From positions 158,802,667 to 158,866,666 of the forward strand of contig CM075673.1 of assembly GCA_037962975.1 (NCBI GenBank): a stretch of 64,000 nucleotides of DNA, in the 5' to 3' direction. The position numbers and the translations under genes are program-made. Below, piece after piece: positions 1 through 11,240 of this stretch (position 1 is the stretch's first letter; each line of letters begins with the position of its first letter). The DNA comes from Clitoria ternatea (taxonomy: Eukaryota > Streptophyta > Magnoliopsida > Fabales > Fabaceae). The notes beneath the pieces are model-generated. The model did not search any database. It saw nothing but the letters and a program-made list of their open reading frames with translations, and was not told the DNA's origin.

Positions 1-1
1 A

Positions 2-292
2 AACCTTTATGGAATGAATCCATTTTATGAATTTCATGGAGGGAAGCTATTCGTAGTGGTTAAAGATCGTCTTGAATATCCTCCGGAGTCCTTATACGGT
101 TTGCCCCCTCTTCCCAAGGGTCAAAGTATGGGTCCGGATCCTACTGTTCCTAAACTAGAGGGCAACTCATCTGAAGGAGGTACTGAGGCACCTGAAGAGA
201 AAGCTCTGGAAGAAATCCCAAAAGAAGGGACGCAAGAACCTGGAGAAGGGGAAGGACAAAAAGAGACAGAAGAGCAAGTTCCTCCTCTGTAG
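2..292 (+). pseudogene. 3' end of an additional (antisense) ORF of a Tat-type element, first copy
   Basis: The frame is open from the window edge to a TAG at 290-292. The segment PFYEFHGGKL followed by a GQSMGP motif matches, with changes, the C-terminal end of the longer frame at 2022-4649 (same motifs near 4402-4520). The tail is rich in Glu, Gly and Pro. The sequence after the stop (GTGTACCGGGATCAACTC...) also resembles that after the second copy, so the duplication includes the 3' untranslated part. The function of these proteins is unknown; the family carries the 'putative gypsy type transposon' domain. Only about 97 codons are visible. Confidence 0.6.
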
Positions 293-825
293 TTTTGATA
301 TTTTTTGTATGTAAAGTTGTGTACCGGGATCAACTCTGGCGTTACATGTAATCTTGCTTTTCACGAATGAATAAAATTCCTTTTCAGAAATTTGTCTTCA
401 ATACTTCGTGAAGAATAATATAACTTAGATGTATATATCGTTTCAGTAATTGATAATCCGCTCTTTAAGGCTAACGTTGAGGTTGGATTGAAATAATCAC
501 CTCAGAAAATTATATCATTTTAGAACGGAAAGATATATATAAATGAATACTGTCCTCAAGTACAGGTATGTTAAGGATTAGGTACCTGTCATAGGGCATC
601 ATCCTTAATTCCTTTGGGGAGAAAAGGAGTCGATCCATTGTTCATAGAAGCGGTGTCTCAGGACGGATGACTAGCATTAATTAGAGTTATTCTCACAGGG
701 AGGTTCACAGAGTCAATCTGCTGTTCAATGTGAGAGTATTATTTTGAGCTCATTGAACTGCAAAGATACATAAAAATAATGGTTGTGTCTTCCATCATAG
801 GGATAGTGATGGGAACTTGTTCACG

Positions 826-1265
826 CCAGGAGTTGTGTCATCAAATCACAGATTAAGTGATAGAGAATATCCGTCCTGGGGAAATACCTCTCAATCGTAA
901 GAGTATGGATTGAGCCTTCAAGATCACAGGAATTACATCATCGAATCACAGAATAAGTGATTGAGATCATCCGTCCTGAGGAAGTACACTACGCCAGGAG
1001 TTACATAATCGAATCACAGAATGAGTGATTGAGATCATCCATCTTGGGGGAGTACACTACGCCAGGAGTTACATCATCGAATCAAAGAATGAGTGACTGA
1101 GATCATTCATCCTGGGGGAGTACACTATGCCAGGAGTTACATCATCGAATCACAGAATGAGTGATTGAGATCATCCGTCCTGGGGGAGTACACTACACCA
1201 GGAGTTACATCATTGAATCACAGAATGAGTGATTGAGATCATCCGTCCTGGGGGAGTACGTTTCG
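826..1265. repeat. Tandem repeat, 68-bp unit, about six copies
   Basis: The string CCAGGAGTTACAT recurs at 994, 1062, 1130 and 1198, giving a period of exactly 68 bp. Two more diverged units precede them from about 826 and 926. Each unit includes GAGTGATTGAGATCATCC. A single diverged unit recurs at about 6345-6405, on the other side of the complete antisense frame. Retand elements are known to harbour amplified tandem repeats, so this fits the lineage. Confidence 0.85.
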
Positions 1266-1843
1266 ATCGTCAGGGTACGGAACTGAGTTCTCAATTTTGT
1301 TATCAAATCCGGTATCGAGACAGGGTCATCACTCTGTTTGTCCCCTAGCTTGTGTGAGGGACTAGTAAGATGGCTCATATAAGCTACATCGTCTGTAATG
1401 AATTTGGATACCGGATGATATTCGTCGTTTATAGAAAGTCATTACGTGGTTGCGTAAATATCCGTTCTTGGAATGAAGTTCTGTTGTCGTAGATCTTCTT
1501 AGGACGGATCCGTACAAAAGTTTTTTGTGTGGGAATCCCAGAAGTTATTTAAACTTGCAACCCTTGGTATTCGAGAAACAGTTGCAACGTTTCTCATGAT
1601 TGGACATTTAATGCCTTTAATCACGTGGGCAAGCCATTATTGCTTTAAATGCGCACGTCTTTATAACCGTCACTGGGGGGCTTAATGGGCTTGAAATTTA
1701 AATTCTGAGGCCCATTTGAGAGGCCCTTTGACGAATTGATGTTAATTTCACACCTCAATGTTCGAAACGGTAGCCTTGTGTCTATGAAAAAGGTGTCGTT
1801 TAAAAGTGTCATTTGGTTGTAAACGACATAACCTTCGACTCCT

Positions 1844-1850
1844 TATAAAA
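1844..1850 (+). promoter_or_regulatory. TATA box for the antisense ORF
   Basis: TATAAAA sits in CCTTATAAAAGGAG, 172 bp upstream of the ATG at 2022. It faces the plus strand, opposite to the element's gag-pol, so the additional frame probably has its own promoter. Inferred from sequence only. Confidence 0.5.
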
Positions 1851-2021
1851 GGAGAACTTAATAGATTCAGAAATTACTCAATGTTTGCTTCCCTGATGAA
1901 ACTCTGCAAAAATTTCGAGAAGACATTCCTGTTTGCTTGTGTGAGATTTGAATCACCACTTCTCTTCATTCTTAGGTAACCTCTCTTTCGTCTTCTCGTT
2001 TTTTTCTTCTAGTTTTTCTAA

Positions 2022-4649
2022 ATGTCTGGGAGAGGCTTTGCTAGCTCGAGCCACGTTGGCTGTAGGGGAAGGGGAGGGAGAGTGTTGTCTCGTACTTCCT
2101 CGAGTCGTGGTGGGAGGATCCCCCCTGTAATCGTCCACTCAAATCCACTTCATTCAGAGAGGGAGGCGTCGCCCTACTCGAGGCGAAGGGTGATAATACC
2201 CTCTTCAGAATCCTCTTCTAGCGAGAGTGAAGGGAGCACTGATTTGTACCTCTCTGATGATGTTATCTTTTATCGCAGCGTAAAGGCGTTTAAGCTAGCC
2301 GTAAAGAAGATGTCTGGAGAAAGCACCTCTAGTGGTGGAGCATCTTCTCAAAAATATATTATGAAGACAGCTTCTGGATTGTGTAATGTAGTTACACACC
2401 GGATTGACTGGGTAAAGTTCCAGCAGAAACGCCCATATAGCTGGGTTGCTGACGAATTTCATGATACGGTGTCCATACATGCTCGGGAGGATGGATCAAG
2501 GTTGGAGCCTCGCTTCACCGTTTCCAAAAAAGAAAAGAACAAGGAGCGTTTCATGGTGTTGGCTCCCTTGCCTTCAGAACGGATCTGTCATACACCGGAT
2601 GAGAGGTCAATATATATGTATGACTTCTTATTCCTGAATTTAGGCGTACGCTTCCCGCTCACCAAACTCTAAATGGCTGTTCTGAGGTTCTTGGATTACG
2701 CTCCCTCACAGCTTCACCCCAATGGATGGGGTTTGATCCGTTCTCTTGAAGTGATTGGGGAGCACTTCAATTTCACACCGACGGTGGCCATGCTTTTTTA
2801 TTTCACGCAGGTTGTCCGTCGTGCCAATAGGGAGAAGGGATGAGTAAGTCTGATAACCCTCCGGACTCTCTCCAAGATCATCAACTTTGAGTCCTACACT
2901 GACTCTGCCAAAGTTGATAGACGTTCCTTCAAATCTTATTTCACCAGGATTCGTGTGAAGCCCGATGATCCAATTTTTTGGCTGAATAAATATGGGATTG
3001 AAGAGTTCCCCGTGGCCTGGACACATGAACATTTCTTGTTGACGTCCCAGGCTTACTACACCGACGAGGACGAGTTAACCCCAACATCGGTTTCCGTTCT
3101 TTCTGCTCTTCAATCATACACCGCCTCGCATAAGTTTTTCTCTTGCAGGCGTTTGCTAGGGTCAGAGACCACCCGCAAGGAATATTTGCGTAATTTCCTG
3201 TCATTTTACATGCTCTTTCTTTTTATGTCTCGATATCTTCTGTTTCTGATGGTCTTTTTTTCTTATTATGCAGCTGAAATTGGAGCTGAGTCGCCAGAGA
3301 TGGAGAAGTTGAAAGGCCTCAAAGCTGGAGGGAAATCCGTGGCGGCTGAAAACAACATTCAGGAAAAGCGGAATTCCAAGAAGGCTACTGTTGAGACCAT
3401 CATACTCACCTCGTCTACTGGTGACGATATTCCTTTGTTGGAGGGCGGATCTAATATACCGACCTCCAACGTTGAGGGAAAAAAGGTTGGTGAGAAGAGG
3501 GAAAAAGCAAAACATGAGCCTTCCAAGAAAACTGAGTCTCAGCCCTCTCCTAAAAAACAAAAGACTTCCGAAGGGACAGTTGATGCAGAGGCTTCTAAGG
3601 GAAAGACGATAGAAAAGGCTATACCGGATGCCCCAAGCAGTGTTCCTACGTCGGTTACCAAACCAATAACTGCTTACTTTGCGCCCAAGGTTTCCTGTCC
3701 TCCTCCAGGGAATTCCAATCTTGCCCCATACCTAGTGTATGAGGGTCCAGTGCCTTAATGCATCCCTGATTCTCCGTACAAGCTGAAGACTTTAGAGCCT
3801 AAGGAAGTAACAAAAGCTTGTGACGCCGGACAGTGGCAGTTAGCAGAACTGTCCGATCTCCTAAAGTCGGTTCGGAGACTGTCGGAGGATAACGAAAGAC
3901 TCAGCAAGTTAACAGGTATAGTTAATGACCTTAACGTTGCTGCAGCTAGGGATAAGGCAAGCATCCTTCGACTGGAGAATAAGTTGAAGGCTTCCAAAGA
4001 GGAAGGGGAGCAAAAAGATGAAGAAATCACCAGGCTGAAATATCTGCTTAAAGAGTTGGAGGCCCAAGCACTTGATCAGAAGAAAATTAGTTTCGACCTC
4101 CACACCAGCCTCTGTACGGAGAAGGAGCATTCGGCCAAGTTAGGAGAGGAACTAAAAGAAGCCAAGGTCGTTTACTCATAAGGAGTTGAAGACTAGACTC
4201 GTAAGGAGAAGGAGTTGTTACTAAAACTGGCGAGTTCGAATGACGAGGTCAAAGTTTTGAAAGTGGATCTGACTGCTGTAAACACTCAAGTGGAGGAGGC
4301 TGTGGATATCTGTAGCCAAGCAGTCGAGGAATCTTTTGGGCTTGCTGTTCGTCAGATTCAATACCGGAATCCCAAAGTGGAACTCAATTTGAACGGTATT
4401 GATCCGTTCTATGAGTTTCATGGAGGGAAACTGGTAGCTTTGGTTGATGATCGTCAGGAGGAGCCGCTAAACACCACATATAAGTTAGCTCCTCTTCCCA
4501 CAGGTCAGTCAATGGGACCTTCTCTCCTGACTCCCATCACTCAGTGGCCTAGAGGTGAAGGAACAAGTGCTGATGTAGGTAAAGCTGCTGGTGAAGGGGG
4601 AGGCGAGACTGGAGATAAGGGCAAAGGAAAGGGCGGAGAGACAAGCTAA
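2022..4649 (+). pseudogene. Additional antisense ORF of Tat/Retand element (gypsy-type transposon domain), nonsense-broken
   Basis: One reading frame of 876 codons runs from ATG 2022 to TAA 4647-4649 with no frameshift but with in-frame stops at 2670 (TAA), about 2847 (TGA), 3756 (TAA), 4179 (TAA) and 4188 (TAG). The N-terminal 100 residues are Ser/Arg-rich. The part at 2640-3200 (FLFLNLGVRFPLTK, then LRFLDYAPSQLHPNGW, then FWLNKYGIEEFP) is the conserved domain of 'putative gypsy type transposon' proteins. An AT-rich stretch at about 3190-3273 that ends in TTATTATGCAG may be an intron. A Lys/Glu-rich segment and a long coiled coil (3800-4330) follow, then the PFYEFHGGKL end motif. The frame is opposite to gag-pol, between integrase and the missing 3' LTR. 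Role unknown. Confidence 0.75.
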
Positions 4650-5349
4650 CATAAACAGTTCCTTCCTTGTCTTGTAGTTTTTATTGATTCAAATTTGCTG
4701 TGTTCCAGGATCAGCTCCGGATTACTGAATCAATTCTTTATTGTAATTCATGATTTGATCAAATGAAAATGCAACTTGCTTTATACGTTTGTCCGTTGAG
4801 AGTAATTTCAATAGAATCATTGTATATGTAATGATCTAATCCGGATGTAGACGCGTAAATACTACATCGGATAGCAGCAAATAAGTTTAGTTCTCATGTA
4901 TAGGTACTTAAATAACCAAAGGCTCGGTTTGATAGAAAAGATAGAATATCTTTTGTTGTATCAAAATTGTTTACTTAAATGATATGTTTGGCATACATAA
5001 GCCTGGTAAAGGGCGCACCTTAATCTTTGATGATTAGGCTTTTCGATTATAAGTACCATAATGGGGGGGTCACCGTTGTTAGGAAACATGTTGTTGTCAT
5101 GAGAACGGCTTGTGATGTTAATCTTGAGGAGGAATGATTGTGAGAACGTTTTACTAAGTGTTCATCACTCGGAATACGTGTTAGTTGTTCGATACTGTCC
5201 CCAAGCATTATTGGGTGATCAATTTCGAGTGAGCAACTGACTCTGAATGAGAGACTTCGGGTGACGCTGGTTCTGGCTATGTCATCCGGGAAATTCCATT
5301 ACCCCTAATGTTTCTCAGTAAAAGTATATACGTTTTAACTAAGTCTTAT

Positions 5350-5560
5350 TTTTCATCAAGGACGATTTCCAGTGATATTTCCGAGTGGGAGTTCTTCTGA
5401 TTAAGAATTCCGACTGGAAACTCCTCTGAGTGAGAGCTCCGAGTGGAAATTCTTCTGAGTGAACCTTCTTAGGTGGAAGGTTCCGAGTGATTCTTCAACC
5501 GTACTTGGAGTTTAGACTTACAATTTGAGTGCAAATTTTTTCGAGTGGAGTATTGCTGAT
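5350..5560. repeat. Degenerate short repeats (GAGTGGAAN TTCTTCTGA type)
   Basis: The words CCGAGTGG, GACTGGAAAC, GAGTGGAAATTC and TTCTTCTGA recur in irregular order, with spacing about 30-36 bp. The array is old and diverged. It lies inside the gypsy element's non-coding 3' region. Confidence 0.5.
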
Positions 5561-5859
5561 TGAAACTCTGAAGTGAAACCCTAAACTCCAATTTACGTGT
5601 AACATAGCACCGAATGGAATATTTCTGATTCCTTCATGGTGCAGTAATGAATGGAGAATTTCCAAACGAAATGTTTCGGGTGAATACGCCTCAGATAGAG
5701 ACATGCCCGAGTGAATTATTCCTGAGTCGGAAATAATGAGTCGGGCTTTGATAAAATATGACCTGAGTCTTTGAATAAGGAATTTCAACAGAAAGTATTA
5801 CTAATTGAAGAATTTCCAGGAGAAGTGCTTCTGGGAAATTTAGAGTTCGGTGTCACTAA

Positions 5860-6320
5860 CTTATTGTATTTTGGAGTTCGGTTCGATCCTACGGTCCAAG
5901 CCTTTCACTGGGGTTTGGGGTTTGTTTTTGATCCTGCAACCCACGTCTTTCTTGGCGTTCGGTTTAATCCTACTAACCGTTATTCACCGACGTTCGGCCA
6001 AACCTACTAGTCATACTCGGAGTTCGGTTCAATCCTACAATCCGAGTCTTCAACACGGGGTTCAGATCAGGGCCAATCCTGAACCTACTGCGCCCGTTAC
6101 TCGGGGTTCAGCGTGGTCTTGAAAGAGAACCAGCTTACTGCGCCCAAGCCTTCTTCGGTGTTCGGTCATACCTACTAACCGTACCTAGAGTTCGGTTTTA
6201 TCCTACAATCTAGGTCTTCGAATGGGGTTCGGTATAGCCTTATATAAAGGTCTGATCCTACTGCGCCCTTTTCCTGGGATTCGGTATGGTTTTTGCAAGA
6301 GGACCAATCCTACTATGCCC
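5860..6320. repeat. Degenerate repeats built on GTTCGGT and ATCCTAC
   Basis: GTTCGGTTCGATCCTAC, GTTCGGTTTAATCCTAC, GTTCGGTTCAATCCTAC and GTTCGGTTTTATCCTAC occur at about 5876, 5958, 6022 and 6190, with CTACTGCGCCC in between. Unit length varies. This is a second tandem family in the same element. Confidence 0.6.
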
Positions 6321-6551
6321 AGGTCTTCAATTATTCATGCATATTCGAGGAGTTACATCGTCAACTACAGAATGGGTAGTTGAGATCATCCGTCCTGAAT
6401 ATGTTTGTGTACGCCGGATAGACTGAAAATCACAGCACAAGAAAAACTCAAAAGAGTTAAGTTGATGATGAGATTCTTATTGAGTAAAAATAAGAATTAC
6501 AATAAAAGCGTAGCTGGGATTATGATATAATGATTTCTCCGTTGAACAATC

Positions 6552-9099
6552 TCAAGTGAGGAGAAAAGAGTGCATGTTGCTCCAGCAGCTAGCTATAATA
6601 AATACACAAGTTTTGGGTATTCCACTTGTTTCAGATTGGAGTGCCATTGAGGTTTTCAAGGCGGCAGCAATCTCAGATATCCTGTATGGGCCTTCCCAGT
6701 TTGGGGCTAGTTTTCCTTGATGAGCGAATTTATTTCCCATACTTGCTTTCCTCAAAACCAAATCTCCGACGTTGAAAGTCCTTGATTGGACTCGTTTGTT
6801 ATATCGAAGAGCGACTTTGGCTTTGATGGCCTGATCTCTAATGAATGCGCCTTCTCTGAGTTCTTGTATGACATCCATTTCTGATGCCAAGTTAGCGTTA
6901 TTGCCTTCTTCAGAGAAGTATTTGACCCTGGTAGAAGCAATTTACAGTTCCACTGGTATCATTGCCTCCACCCCATAGGTCAGGCGATATGGGGATTCAT
7001 TGGTGGAAGAATAAGGCGTTGTGCGATATGCCCAAAGGATGTGACACAATTGGTCTGTCCATCCGCCCTTGGCTTCACCAAGATGTTTCTTCAGTCCTTT
7101 CAGCACTTCCCTGTTGGCCACCTCAGCCTGGCCGTTAGTTTGGGGATGTTCGACGGAGGAAAATATTTGGGTTATTCCTAGCCCTTCAAGTAAATCTGTA
7201 AATTTCCTGTCCGTGAATTGGGTGCCATTGTCTGTGACAACCCGTGTTGGGACTCCGAGTCGTCTTATGATATTTTCATACATAAAACGACGAGTTCGGG
7301 TTGAAGTAATATGCACCACCGGCTCTGCTTCAATCCACTTAGTGAAATAATCAACCCCTACAATGAGATATTTGATGCCTCCAGGAGCATTTGGGAAAGG
7401 GCCCAAAATATCCAATCCCCATTGGTAGAACGACCATGGAACAGTGGATGTGAAGAGTTCTTCTGCCGGTGTGTGGTGAAGATTAGAGAATTTTTGGCAG
7501 GCATCGTATTTCTTGACAAAGTCAATGGAGTCCTGCTTCATTGTGGGCCACCAATATCCCGCTCTGAGGATTTTTCTCATCAGACTTCTTCCTCCGGCGT
7601 GGTGTCCACATTGTCCTTCGTGCACTTCCTCCATTACTTCATGTACTTCATTCCCTCTCAGACAGATTAAATAAGGTACTGAGAGTGCCCTTCTGTAGAG
7701 GTTACCATCTATCATAGTGAAGTATGGTAGTTCTCTCCTTATTCTCTTCTTTTCCTTCTCATCAGTAGGCAGCTGCCCATCGGCCAAATAACGGATGTAG
7801 GGGGCCATCCATGTATCACCATAAAGGGAATTAGTCATTATGGCATTTAGAGAAGGGAAAAGAGGAATGTTGGGCGATGTCAGTGTACTCTGGACCAACG
7901 TTGTGGTGCTGCCTGACTTTTTGGTGCTTGCCAATCTGGAGAGTATATCCGCTCTTGTATTCTCTTCGCGTTGAACATGTTTGAATTCTATTTTTGAGAA
8001 TTTCTCTCTCAACTCTTTGACACAGTTTAAGTACAGTTGGAGTTGAGGTTCACAAGCTTGATAGTCTTCCAGGATTTGTGAAATCACGAGTTGTGAATCA
8101 TTACATAGCGTCGCCTCAGAGGCTCCGATGTCAATCGCAGCTCGTAGTCCGGCCAAGCAAGCTTCGTATTCAGCTTGGTTGTTGGAAGTTTTGAAATTAA
8201 AACGAAGGGAGATCTCCAAGTGTACTCCATCGTCACTTTTGAGAACTACACCTGCTCCAGAGCCATTTTGATTCGATGAACCATCGACATAGATGGTCCA
8301 ATGGACACAAGGTGTATCTGGATCTATCCCTGTCATTTCTACAATGAAATCGGCCAGGACCTGGGCTTTAATAGCGCCTCGAGGTTCATAGGATATATCA
8401 AACTCTGAGAGTTCAATGGACCATTTGATCATCCTACCAGCGAGGTCAGGCTTGATTAACACAGAGCGGAGTGACAGATCCGTTCTTACCAGGATCGGAT
8501 GTGCGTGAAAATACGGACGTAGCCGTCGAGAGGCCCAAACAACAGCTAGGACGGCCTTTTCAATTTTTTGATACCGGATCTCAGCACCTTGTAATGTTTT
8601 GCTGGTGAAGTAGACCGACCTCTGTCCGTCAGGTGTTTCCTTTATTAAGGCTACGCCCAAAGCTTCATCTGAAATAGCCAAGTATAGGATGAGCGTGTCC
8701 TCGGGGTCAGGTTTCGTAAGAATAGGAGGTTTGGACAAGACCTCCTTAAGCTCTTGGAATGCTTGTTCCTGTTCCTGTCCCCACTCGAATTTCTTGGACT
8801 TTTTCAGCACTTTATACAGAGGAAGTGATCTGTGAGCCATCTTTGGCATGAACCGTGCCAAGGCTGCTATTTTTCCATTCAGGGATTGGACTTCTCTCAG
8901 ATTCTTTGGACTCTGCATGTCAAGAATCGTTTGGCACTTCCTTGGATTGGCTTTGATACCGCGTTGAGTTAACATGAAACCCAAAAACTTTCCAGCTGGG
9001 ACAACAAAAGTGCATTTCAATGGGTTTAGCCTCATGTTAAATTCTCTTAAGCGGATAAATACTTGGCGTAGGTCTTCAATATGATCACTCTCAATCGAT
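6552..9099 (-). pseudogene. Ty3/gypsy pol, 3' part: RT end, RNase H, extra RNase H, integrase
   Basis: The frame runs on the minus strand from the Sirevirus insertion point. It reads the end of the RT (FLGFMLTQRGI), the normal RNase H (to about residue 235 of the 697-residue open part), a second, archaeal-like RNase H (WTIYVDGSSN to NTRADILSRL, residues 246-370), the integrase zinc finger and the D,D,E core (WGLDILGPF, TDNGTQF, HPQTNGQAE). A TAA at 6942-6944 breaks the frame near YGVEAMIPVEL, and the chromatin-side end continues in the same frame to 6552, where it degrades. One zinc ligand is lost: the usual C-x-x-C reads YDAC. With the part at 19367-20796 it forms one former gene. Confidence 0.9.
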
Positions 9100-9104
9100 G
9101 TCTT
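9100..9104. repeat. Target-site duplication GTCTT, left of Sirevirus
   Basis: GTCTT here and at 19362-19366 flank the nested copia element exactly. Joining the flanks keeps the gypsy RT sequence continuous. Confidence 0.93.
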
Positions 9105-10654
9105 TGTTGTTCAAGTGGCCTCAATACTCAAGAGGGGGGGGTGAATTGAGATTTAAAACTTTTGAGTGGAATACCTTTGAAACTGATTTTTATCACCACG
9201 TTTATGAGATTATGCAAGTGAGATAGGATGGAGGATAACAAGCAATGCACTACAATGAGAAATATTGCTGAAGCAATTTATCAAACACTTGGTGTGCGAT
9301 ATCTAAGGTATAACAAATTAAGCAAGTTCAAGTATGCTTTTCTCAACCAAACAATACCAATCAACAAATATGCAGTATATGAAAGTAAAGGAGTAAGGAA
9401 GAGAAGCTTGCAAACCGATGTAACGAGTTCCACCCAATCCGGTGTACGTCTCGCCTCTAAGCAACCCACTTAGAGGATTTTCCACTATTGTAGACTAGAG
9501 ATACAACTTTGAGCAATTGCGGCTTCCTAGTGTCTCACACTCAAGAACCCAATCCTCACAAGTACAAGGGCAACCCACCCAATCTCTCAGTCTCACAATA
9601 TCCCAAAGGTTAAATCCTCAACCTTTGTAACCACTCAATCTAGAGTGAACAACCACTCAACCTAGAGTGCATAACTTGTGTTTGGTGTTTGTTTACAATC
9701 AATACACTCTCTCAATAGAGTAGATATACAAATGAAAGCTCTGAGCAATTCTAACTCTCAAGATGAGAGGATATACAAATGTATTTCAAGATACAAGAAA
9801 TAGGCTTACAAAGCACAAGATAGATAGAACTAAGGATTTGTTGCTTCTTGGTTATGTCTTTGTGCTTGTGCTCCTCTTCAATTTATAGAGCCAAGATAGC
9901 TGTTGAGGAGTGCCCTAGTTCATCATAGCCGTTGCACTTAGTGGAAATTTGAAGAATGGTGGAGACATGAGCTGGTTTCCCACTTAAATCTGTTTTTCCA
10001 CTAGCGTAATCGATTACACCCTCGCGTTGTAATCGATTATCTTCAAGTCAGAGACTCACTAATCGATTATTTCACTTCCTCTAATCGATTAGCATCTGTA
10101 CCTGATGCATTTAATTTGATTTCGCATCTGCCTAATCGATTAGAATGTCTTGCAATCGATTACCTTAAATTCCAGTGGCTTCCTAATCGATTGTGTGGCT
10201 TCCATAATCGATTAGCCATCATACCTGATGCATTTAGTTCCATTTTTAATTGTTGTAATCGATTAGTCTCAATTGTATAATCGATTACCTTAATTCCAGT
10301 GAGTACCTAATCGATTGTTTAGCTTCCATAATCGATTAGCCATCATACCTGATGCATTTAGTTCCATTTCTAATTGTTGTAATCGATTAGTCTTAATTGT
10401 ATAATCGATTACCTTAATTCCAGTGAGTACCTAATCGATTGTTTAGCTTCCATAATCGATTAGATTTCATCCTGATACAATTTCTTCCAAAACAGAAAGC
10501 TCCTAATCGATTAGCTTAGGTGACCTAATCGATTAGCTTCACTGTTACTTAGCCCCTGTTTCCATATCTTTGTTTTTGCATAGGTTTCTTCAAGAGTGCT
10601 TGTCATTATCAAAATCTTTGCACATCCTTGGACCTGTTTACATATTCAAACACA
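9105..10654 (-). repeat. 3' LTR of the Sirevirus
   Basis: 1550 bp, TG...CA. It holds 18 copies or near copies of TAATCGATTA between 10007 and 10535, and a direct repeat of about 125 bp (about 10203-10451) that carries five palindromes per unit. A TATA box on the minus strand is at 9880-9888. Confidence 0.95.
10007..10535. repeat. Palindrome array TAATCGATTA in U3 (3' LTR)
   Basis: Eighteen AATCGATT cores, most with the full 10-bp palindrome, spaced about 20-50 bp. In the minus-strand sense of the element they lie in U3, upstream of the TATA box at 9880-9888; the nearest palindrome is 119 bp from it. Confidence 0.95.
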
Positions 10655-11079
10655 TTCTCCCCCTTTTTGATGATGACAACTATGTTCATCTCTTGAGGGT
10701 TGTTAGTTTAAACAATTTTAAACTTATCTCTAAATTTATCTTTTTGCAAAAACAACTCTGCTATATTTTCTCTTTTTCAAATAGCAGATGACCAATTTAA
10801 AGAAATCAGAGTAATCAGCAGCAAATGTCTTATCTCCTTTTATCTCTTATCTATAACTCTTATCTATAACTCTCCCCCTATCAAAAGGAATTTAATAAAC
10901 AGATAATATTATCCAAATTTTAAACAAGAGATAATCAAGATGTGAACACATATCAGAGTATTATATATCAGAGCATCTAACACATTTGAACAAGATATGA
11001 ACACCTATGAACACCTAATATTCTTCTCCATATTTTAAACAAGAATTGAACAAGATATGAACAGATATTCTTCTCCCCC
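10655..11079 (-). promoter_or_regulatory. Polypurine tracts, three copies
   Basis: The plus-strand words TTCTCCCCC at 10655-10663, TCTCCCCC at 10871-10878 and TTCTCCCCC at 11071-11079 read GGGGGAGA on the element's sense strand. The first abuts the 3' LTR and is the functional primer for plus-strand synthesis; the other two are copies further upstream. Multiplied polypurine tracts are a known Sirevirus trait. Confidence 0.75.
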
Positions 11080-11240
11080 TTTGTAATCATCAAAAATAAT
11101 TCGAGTAATGAAAGAGATATAATATGAACTGAAACGAGATAATTTTATTGAAGTGAAAAAGGGAAATACATAAAGCAAAATTATTCATAATTCAAAAGGA
11201 AATAACATAAGCACAACTAAACAAAAGCATAACTAAGGAT

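Larger units (their letters stand above)
293..2021 (+). other. Spacer between two antisense ORF copies: 3' tail, 68-bp repeats, promoter
   Basis: No gene is seen. The first 100 bases look like a 3' untranslated tail with an AATAAA signal (370-375). A block of 68-bp repeats occupies about 826-1265. From 1270 to 1840 is unique sequence, followed by a TATA box and a leader to the ATG at 2022. Confidence 0.5.
4650..6551. other. Non-coding part of gypsy element between antisense ORF and pol
   Basis: The first part (4650-4790) is a likely 3' tail of the antisense frame with AT-rich ends. From about 5350 to 5760 short units built on GAGTGGAA/TTCTTCTGA recur irregularly. From about 5860 to 6320 units built on GTTCGGT...ATCCTAC recur every 50-70 bp. 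A single unit of the 68-bp repeat lies at 6345-6405. No coding signal is convincing. Confidence 0.6.

Noticed and set aside
9228..9473. An 81-codon open frame present in both Sirevirus LTRs (also at 17939-18184)
   Set aside because: It lies in the R/U5 part of the LTR on the strand opposite to the element, shows no known motif, and is repeated only because the LTR is.
10007..10535. CRISPR-like array
   Set aside because: The regular palindromes are only 10 bp, spacers are not unique, and this is a plant nuclear retrotransposon LTR.
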